Both the position numbers and the translations under genes were made by a program. The notes beneath the pieces were generated by a model, which saw only the letters and a program-made list of their open reading frames with translations, did not search any database and had not been told where the DNA came from. This document shows, one piece after another, positions 4,333-8,442 of a stretch of DNA of 8,442 nt. Each line of letters begins with the position of its first letter. Position 1 is the first letter of the stretch. Source of the DNA: Bacteroidales bacterium UBA1035 (GTDB lineage: Bacteria; Bacteroidota; Bacteroidia; Bacteroidales; Dysgonomonadaceae); assembly GCA_002316835.1 (NCBI GenBank), contig DCEG01000024.1:2967-11408 (forward strand), in the 5' to 3' direction.

Positions 4333-6797
4333 ATTATTCAATCTCAAAAATAGCATCCATACTCGGAGTTAAAAATCAGGTTTTCACAGATATCGAAATA
4401 TCAGTTCTGCTTACTGACAGCCGCAAGTTGAGTAATCCGCAGGAAACGCTGTTTTTCGCCATTGAGACCAAACAAAATGATGCCCACAAATTCATCTCTG
4501 ATTTGTATTATTCCGGAGTCAGAAATTTTGTAGTGACCAAACTTTTTCCGGAATGGAAATCTTTTGCAGGTGTTAATTTTTTACAAGTAACAAACACGCT
4601 TCAGGCTTTACAAAAACTAGCTGCTTATCATCGGAAACAATTCAATATTCCCGTTATCGGGATAACCGGAAGTAATGGAAAAACCGTTGTCAAAGAGTGG
4701 CTTTACCAACTTTTGGAAGAAGATTACAACATTGTCCGGTCGCCTCGAAGTTACAACTCTCAAATTGGTGTTCCCTTGTCAGTTTGGGAACTAAATAAGG
4801 ACACCACGTTAGCCATATTCGAGGCTGGAATTTCACAACCCGACGAAATGGAATACCTTGAACCAATAATCCGTCCCACAATCGGGGTTCTCACCAAATT
4901 GGGAGAGGCACATCAGGAGAATTTCACATCACAACAGCAAAAGTGTACGGAGAAACTAGAACTTTTTGTCAACAGCGATATATTTGTATACGAGGAAGAT
5001 AATAAAGTTATACATCAATCGGTAGACACGATGGTACTTTCACAAAAATCATTCTGTTGGTCAAGGAAATATCCTGACGCTCCGCTTTATATCCGAAGAA
5101 TCGATAAAAATGAGAATAAAACCACTATTCACTACTCGTTCCTTAATTTCGAATACTCAGTTTCCATTCCCTTTATAGATGAAGCATCGGTTGAAAATGC
5201 AATCAGCTGCCTGGCAGTTATGCTATATTTAAATGTAAAACCTGAAAAGATATCCATCCGGATGATGAAGTTAGAGCCTGTAGCAATGCGTTTGGATGTA
5301 CGTCAGGGGAAAAAAAACTGTACAATTATCAATGACTCGTATAACTCCGACATCAATTCCATTAAAATTGCACTGGATTTCCAACAACAACGAATGGTGG
5401 ATCAATCGTTGAAAAAAACACTTATAATCTCTGATATTCTGCAAACAGGAATTATGCCTAAATCTCTTTTTAAACGGGTAGCAGAATTGGTACAGCAAAG
5501 CGGGATAGAGAAACTCATCGGGATTGGACACGATATTTTCGAGAATAGTAGTATTTTCTCTGTGCCAGAAAAGTATTTTTTCCGTTCCACAGAAGATTTT
5601 ATCCGTTCTAATAAATGGAAAGAATTTGAAAATGAGCTAATTTTATTGAAAGGAGCCAGAAAATATCATTTCGAACAGATAAATGAGCTTTTGGAACAGC
5701 GTATTCACGAAACCATACTGGAAATAGATTTGGATGCTCTTGTTCATAATTTTAACTTTTATAAGTCGAAAATATCCTCGCACACAAAACTCGTCTGTAT
5801 GGTGAAAGCCAATGGATACGGAGCCGGAGCGGTAGAAATTGCCAAAACATTGCAATATCACCGATGCGAGTATTTTGCGGTTGCAGTTGCCGAAGAAGGT
5901 ATTGAATTGAGGAAAGAAGGTATCTCGGCGCCTATTATCGTTCTTAATCCGGAAGTCAATGGATTTGAAGAACTCTTCTCAGAGGATTTAGAGCCGGAAG
6001 TTTATAATTTTAGAATTCTGGATGCATTCATTCGTGAAGCTGAACGGCGCGGAATAACCAACTACCCCATTCACGTGAAAATCGATACGGGGATGCATCG
6101 GTTGGGATTTCTTCCGACACAACTTCCGGAATTGATGATTAGATTGAAGTCGCAAAAAGGGTTAAAAGTTAAATCTGTTTTTTCGCATCTTGCCGCTAGT
6201 GAAAGTTGGCTGTTCGATGATTTTACACAAAAGCAAATTGATATTTTAGATGCTGTACACAAAGAAATTGAGAAAGAGGCTGGTCATTCTGTTTGGAAAC
6301 ATATTCTTAATTCTGCCGGAATTGAACGATTTCCCAATTCACAATGGGATATGGTCCGGTTGGGAATCGGACTATATGGTGTAAGTGCCAGTGGATTGAA
6401 TGGACTGAAAAACGTTTTCACATTAAAATCGACTATTTTACAAATAAAAAATATACAAAATCACGAAACCATAGGTTATGGTAGAAAGGAAGCTCTTAAC
6501 CGTGATGCAAGAATCGCAACTATTCGCATAGGTTATGCCGACGGATTAGACAGAAAATTCGGGAACAGAAATGGCAAAGTACTTATAAATGGAAAGTTTG
6601 TACCCATCGTAGGAAATGTGTGTATGGATCTCTGTATGGTCGACGTAACTGATATCGATGCAAAAGAAGGTGACATAGTGATAGTGTTTGGAGAAAATTT
6701 ATCGGTCATAGATCTTGCCGAAAGTATCGACACCATTCCTTACGAAATACTTACTTCTGTTTCACCGCGAGTAAAACGCGTATATGTGAAAGAATAA
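4329..6797 (+). CDS. murF-alr: bifunctional UDP-MurNAc-tripeptide--D-Ala-D-Ala ligase / alanine racemase (MurF-Alr fusion)
   Basis: This 822-residue cytoplasmic enzyme carries two peptidoglycan activities. Residues 1 to about 455 are a Mur ligase of MurF type, joining D-Ala-D-Ala to UDP-MurNAc-tripeptide with ATP. Visible are DSRKL (30-34), the P-loop GITGSNGKT (111-119), FEAGISQPDEM (164-174), LGEAHQENF (191-199) with EKLELF after it, and NDSYNSDINS (335-344), equivalent to the MurF DSYNANP motif. Residues from about 461 are a PLP-dependent alanine racemase: LEIDLDALVHN (464-474), MVKANGYGAG with PLP-Lys493, KIDTGMHRLGF (584-594), NSAGI (661-665), IGYG with likely catalytic Tyr717, IGYADG (734-739) and VCMDLCMVDVTD (764-775). 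Both halves look complete, with no frameshift. The fusion is a known Bacteroidota arrangement. The gene overlaps GSCFA by four bases, and DUF2721 follows 18 bases downstream. Ddl, which acts between the two steps, is not in this window. Confidence 0.95.
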   Translation: MNYSISKIASILGVKNQVFTDIEISVLLTDSRKLSNPQETLFFAIETKQNDAHKFISDLYYSGVRNFVVTKLFPEWKSFAGVNFLQVTNTLQALQKLAAYHRKQFNIPVIGITGSNGKTVVKEWLYQLLEEDYNIVRSPRSYNSQIGVPLSVWELNKDTTLAIFEAGISQPDEMEYLEPIIRPTIGVLTKLGEAHQENFTSQQQKCTEKLELFVNSDIFVYEEDNKVIHQSVDTMVLSQKSFCWSRKYPDAPLYIRRIDKNENKTTIHYSFLNFEYSVSIPFIDEASVENAISCLAVMLYLNVKPEKISIRMMKLEPVAMRLDVRQGKKNCTIINDSYNSDINSIKIALDFQQQRMVDQSLKKTLIISDILQTGIMPKSLFKRVAELVQQSGIEKLIGIGHDIFENSSIFSVPEKYFFRSTEDFIRSNKWKEFENELILLKGARKYHFEQINELLEQRIHETILEIDLDALVHNFNFYKSKISSHTKLVCMVKANGYGAGAVEIAKTLQYHRCEYFAVAVAEEGIELRKEGISAPIIVLNPEVNGFEELFSEDLEPEVYNFRILDAFIREAERRGITNYPIHVKIDTGMHRLGFLPTQLPELMIRLKSQKGLKVKSVFSHLAASESWLFDDFTQKQIDILDAVHKEIEKEAGHSVWKHILNSAGIERFPNSQWDMVRLGIGLYGVSASGLNGLKNVFTLKSTILQIKNIQNHETIGYGRKEALNRDARIATIRIGYADGLDRKFGNRNGKVLINGKFVPIVGNVCMDLCMVDVTDIDAKEGDIVIVFGENLSVIDLAESIDTIPYEILTSVSPRVKRVYVKE

Positions 6798-6815
6798 ACA
6801 ATCAACAATTATAAA

Positions 6816-7217
6816 ATGGAACAATTAAACTTAACCACGCCGTCGCTTTTGTTTTCGGCTATCTCATTATTGATGCTTGCATACACTAACCGATTCCTAT
6901 CATACGCACAATTAGTAAGAAACTTAAAAGAAAAGGTTATAGAAGATAAAGACTCAGTAGCTCTTAATCAAATCGCTAATTTACGAAAAAGGCTAAATCT
7001 TATCCAAAGTATGCAGGTTTACGGAATAATGAGTCTTTTACTCTGCGTGGTAAGCATGTTTTTTATTTATGTAAAAATGTACAATGCAGCGGGATACATA
7101 TTTGGAGTTGCTTTGGTCTTGCTTATTATTTCTCTGGCAATTTGTGTTCGCGAAATAGTAATTTCGATGAAATCATTAAACTTACATTTAAACGATATGG
7201 AAGAACTTGAAAAGTAA
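6816..7217 (+). CDS. DUF2721 family membrane protein
   Basis: This 133-residue protein has three predicted membrane helices (about residues 8-28, 66-87 and 91-112). Between the first and second is a basic, polar cytoplasm-type loop (LVRNLKEKVIEDKD, then LRKRLNLIQ). The N-terminal pattern TPSLLFSAISLLMLAYTNRF followed by LVRNL fits the uncharacterised DUF2721 family, and the length is typical. The short C-terminal tail is acidic (NDMEELEK). It starts 18 bases after the murF-alr stop with no TAnnTTTG-like sequence between, so it is probably the last gene of that operon. A bidirectional terminator follows. No function is known; the position suggests, but does not show, a link with cell-envelope synthesis. 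Confidence 0.78.
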   Translation: MEQLNLTTPSLLFSAISLLMLAYTNRFLSYAQLVRNLKEKVIEDKDSVALNQIANLRKRLNLIQSMQVYGIMSLLLCVVSMFFIYVKMYNAAGYIFGVALVLLIISLAICVREIVISMKSLNLHLNDMEELEK

Positions 7218-7239
7218 ATAAACATAAATTCATTCCAAT

Positions 7240-7270
7240 AAAAAAAGCATCTCAATCGAGATGCTTTTTT
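7240..7270. terminator. bidirectional intrinsic terminator between converging genes
   Basis: GCATCTC (7247-7253) and GAGATGC (7258-7264) form a perfect 7-bp stem with an AATC loop. The stem is flanked by at least six A on the left and six T on the right, which extend the pairing. Because of this symmetry it ends with a U-run in either direction. It serves both the operon ending with DUF2721 (plus) and the OmpA-family gene (minus). Confidence 0.9.
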
Positions 7271-7293
7271 ATGCTATTATTTACTTACTGAAC

Positions 7294-8442
7294 TTATTCA
7301 GCGAAGAAGATAGCTACGCGGTTCCAGTCGTTTTCTGCGTAAGGTTGTTCTGTATCACCTTTCCAGTCAACAGAGATGCGGCTGCTGTCAATTCCGTATT
7401 CGTTAATCAACGCGTCAGCAACAGCTTTAGCACGTTTTTCTGAAAGAGCTAAGTTGTAAGCAGGTGTTCCTGTTTGTCTGTCAGCATAAGCAACAATGTT
7501 AACTTTTGCATTTGGATTAGCTTTCAAGTATTCAGCAGTGTTATAAACGCTTACTTGTTGACCTTTGTCAATTTTGTAAGAATCGATGCGGAAGAATACT
7601 ACGTTAGGAACGTAAACACTTTCGCTAACTGCAGGAGCAACTTCAGGACAATCAGGACAAGATTCCGGTCTTTTTCTGAGTTCTTCGTTTTCAGCGCGAA
7701 GTCTGTTGATTTGACTGTTAAGATCGTTGATCAGGTTGTAATCCATCAATTCAGCAGGAGTGAATTCTTGTTTTCCTCCAAGACCAAATTTGATACCAGC
7801 AGTTCCAGTTAACATGCTGTCATAATCGTAATCACCACCTGTAGGAGATCCATCAAAAGTTTCCTGCATTACTCTCCATCCCAATTCAAGGAAAAGAGCA
7901 ACACTTCTTGACAATTGGAAATTGTTGATTAAACCAACATTATAAGTAAGTGATTGATTTTGATGTTTGAATAAATCACCATCAGGATTTACTTTTTTCC
8001 AATCTTCGTTCAGACCGTACATATAACCGATACCAAGATAAGGAGCAATATTCCATACTCTGTCAGGATTATAACCACCCAAAGCATTTGTCATGTTCCA
8101 CATCAAATCAAGGTGACCTCCTAGCCAATTTTGCTCCGGACCAAAAGGAACGTTAGCAACGTGTTTGATATGACCTCCGTCAATAACTAAACGAGCTCCC
8201 CAAACCGGTGAGTTCCAACGACCAATTTCGATTTGACCCATCCATCCTAAACGATCACCAAAACTAGCGTCTGCGTCATTTTCAGCTTTGGTTAAATAAA
8301 GATTTGTTCCACCACCAAGACCTATGTACCAGTGGTCACTAGCTTTGTCCTTCAGGTACACTGTACCGTTAGAAACGTTTTGTACTTCTTGTGCACTCAT
8401 GCTGAATGCAAAAAGAGCAGTAATTAAAAGTAAACTAAACTT
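7294..8442 (-). CDS. OmpA-family outer-membrane protein, 5' end just outside the window
   Basis: The frame is open from the stop at 7294-7296 to the window edge, 382 codons. The first visible residues, KFSLLLITALFAFSMSAQE, are a signal peptide lacking only its first residue or two, with cleavage likely at SMSA|QE. The ATG at 8398-8400 is therefore internal to the signal, not the start. Numbered from that Met, residues 20 to about 208 look like an outer-membrane beta-barrel, with alternating aromatic strands (WYIGLGGGTNLYL, APYLGIGYMYGL, VALFLELGWRV, TAGIKFGLGG). Residues 223-244 form a short coiled coil (LNSQINRLRAENEELRK). A linker follows with a CPDC cysteine pair (248-251). Residues 265-367 are an OmpA-like peptidoglycan-binding domain (VVFFRIDSYKID, AYADRQTG, NLALSEKRA) with Asp307 and Arg323 as likely meso-DAP contacts. 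The role is to anchor the outer membrane to the cell wall. Its promoter lies outside the window. Confidence 0.92.
   Translation of the reverse strand, partial: KFSLLLITALFAFSMSAQEVQNVSNGTVYLKDKASDHWYIGLGGGTNLYLTKAENDADASFGDRLGWMGQIEIGRWNSPVWGARLVIDGGHIKHVANVPFGPEQNWLGGHLDLMWNMTNALGGYNPDRVWNIAPYLGIGYMYGLNEDWKKVNPDGDLFKHQNQSLTYNVGLINNFQLSRSVALFLELGWRVMQETFDGSPTGGDYDYDSMLTGTAGIKFGLGGKQEFTPAELMDYNLINDLNSQINRLRAENEELRKRPESCPDCPEVAPAVSESVYVPNVVFFRIDSYKIDKGQQVSVYNTAEYLKANPNAKVNIVAYADRQTGTPAYNLALSEKRAKAVADALINEYGIDSSRISVDWKGDTEQPYAENDWNRVAIFFAE

Noticed and set aside
7474..7812. 112-codon plus-strand frame opposite the OmpA-family gene
   Set aside because: Serine- and phenylalanine-rich antisense translation of a strongly supported gene; no promoter or family resemblance.
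8398..8400. ATG as start of the OmpA-family gene
   Set aside because: The frame continues upstream to the window edge and encodes a typical signal-peptide core directly before this Met, so the Met is inside the signal sequence.

Overview
The window looks like ordinary chromosomal DNA of a Bacteroidota member, most likely order Bacteroidales. The signs are Bacteroides-type promoters (TTTG at -33 and TAnnTTTG at -7), near absence of Shine-Dalgarno sequences, a MurF-alanine racemase fusion, and the families DUF5063, GSCFA and DUF2721. The base composition is moderately A+T-rich (judged by eye, not counted). Genus cannot be fixed from this sequence alone. There is no sign of an insertion sequence, prophage, CRISPR array, tRNA or rRNA.

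Layout: (1) 1-587, minus: 5' part of a dicarboxylate/amino acid:cation symporter gene, running off the left edge. (2) 588-716: divergent promoter region. (3) 717-3047, plus: a tightly overlapping three-gene unit of a DUF5063 protein, a DEDDy 3'-5' exonuclease and an RlmI-like rRNA methyltransferase. (4) 3048-3342: intergenic region with a complete small transcription unit (promoter, about 70 nt, strong GNRA-looped terminator), followed by a separate promoter for the next gene. (5) 3343-7217, plus: an operon of a GSCFA-family protein, the MurF-Alr fusion and a DUF2721 membrane protein. (6) 7240-7270: one hairpin serving as terminator for both converging transcripts. (7) 7294 to the right edge, minus: an OmpA-family outer-membrane protein whose first codon or codons lie outside the window.

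Functionally, the left unit joins a nuclease and an rRNA-modifying enzyme with an uncharacterised acidic protein. The right operon is centred on peptidoglycan precursor synthesis: racemisation of alanine and addition of D-Ala-D-Ala to UDP-MurNAc-tripeptide, with GSCFA translationally coupled to it. The converging OmpA-like protein ties the outer membrane to peptidoglycan, but its orientation and strong terminator suggest independent expression.

The most interesting item is the small transcription unit at about 3132-3240. It has a textbook Bacteroides promoter and a textbook terminator with no clear gene between them. It is either a small RNA or, alternatively, a leader with a 21-codon ORF that reads through its own terminator.
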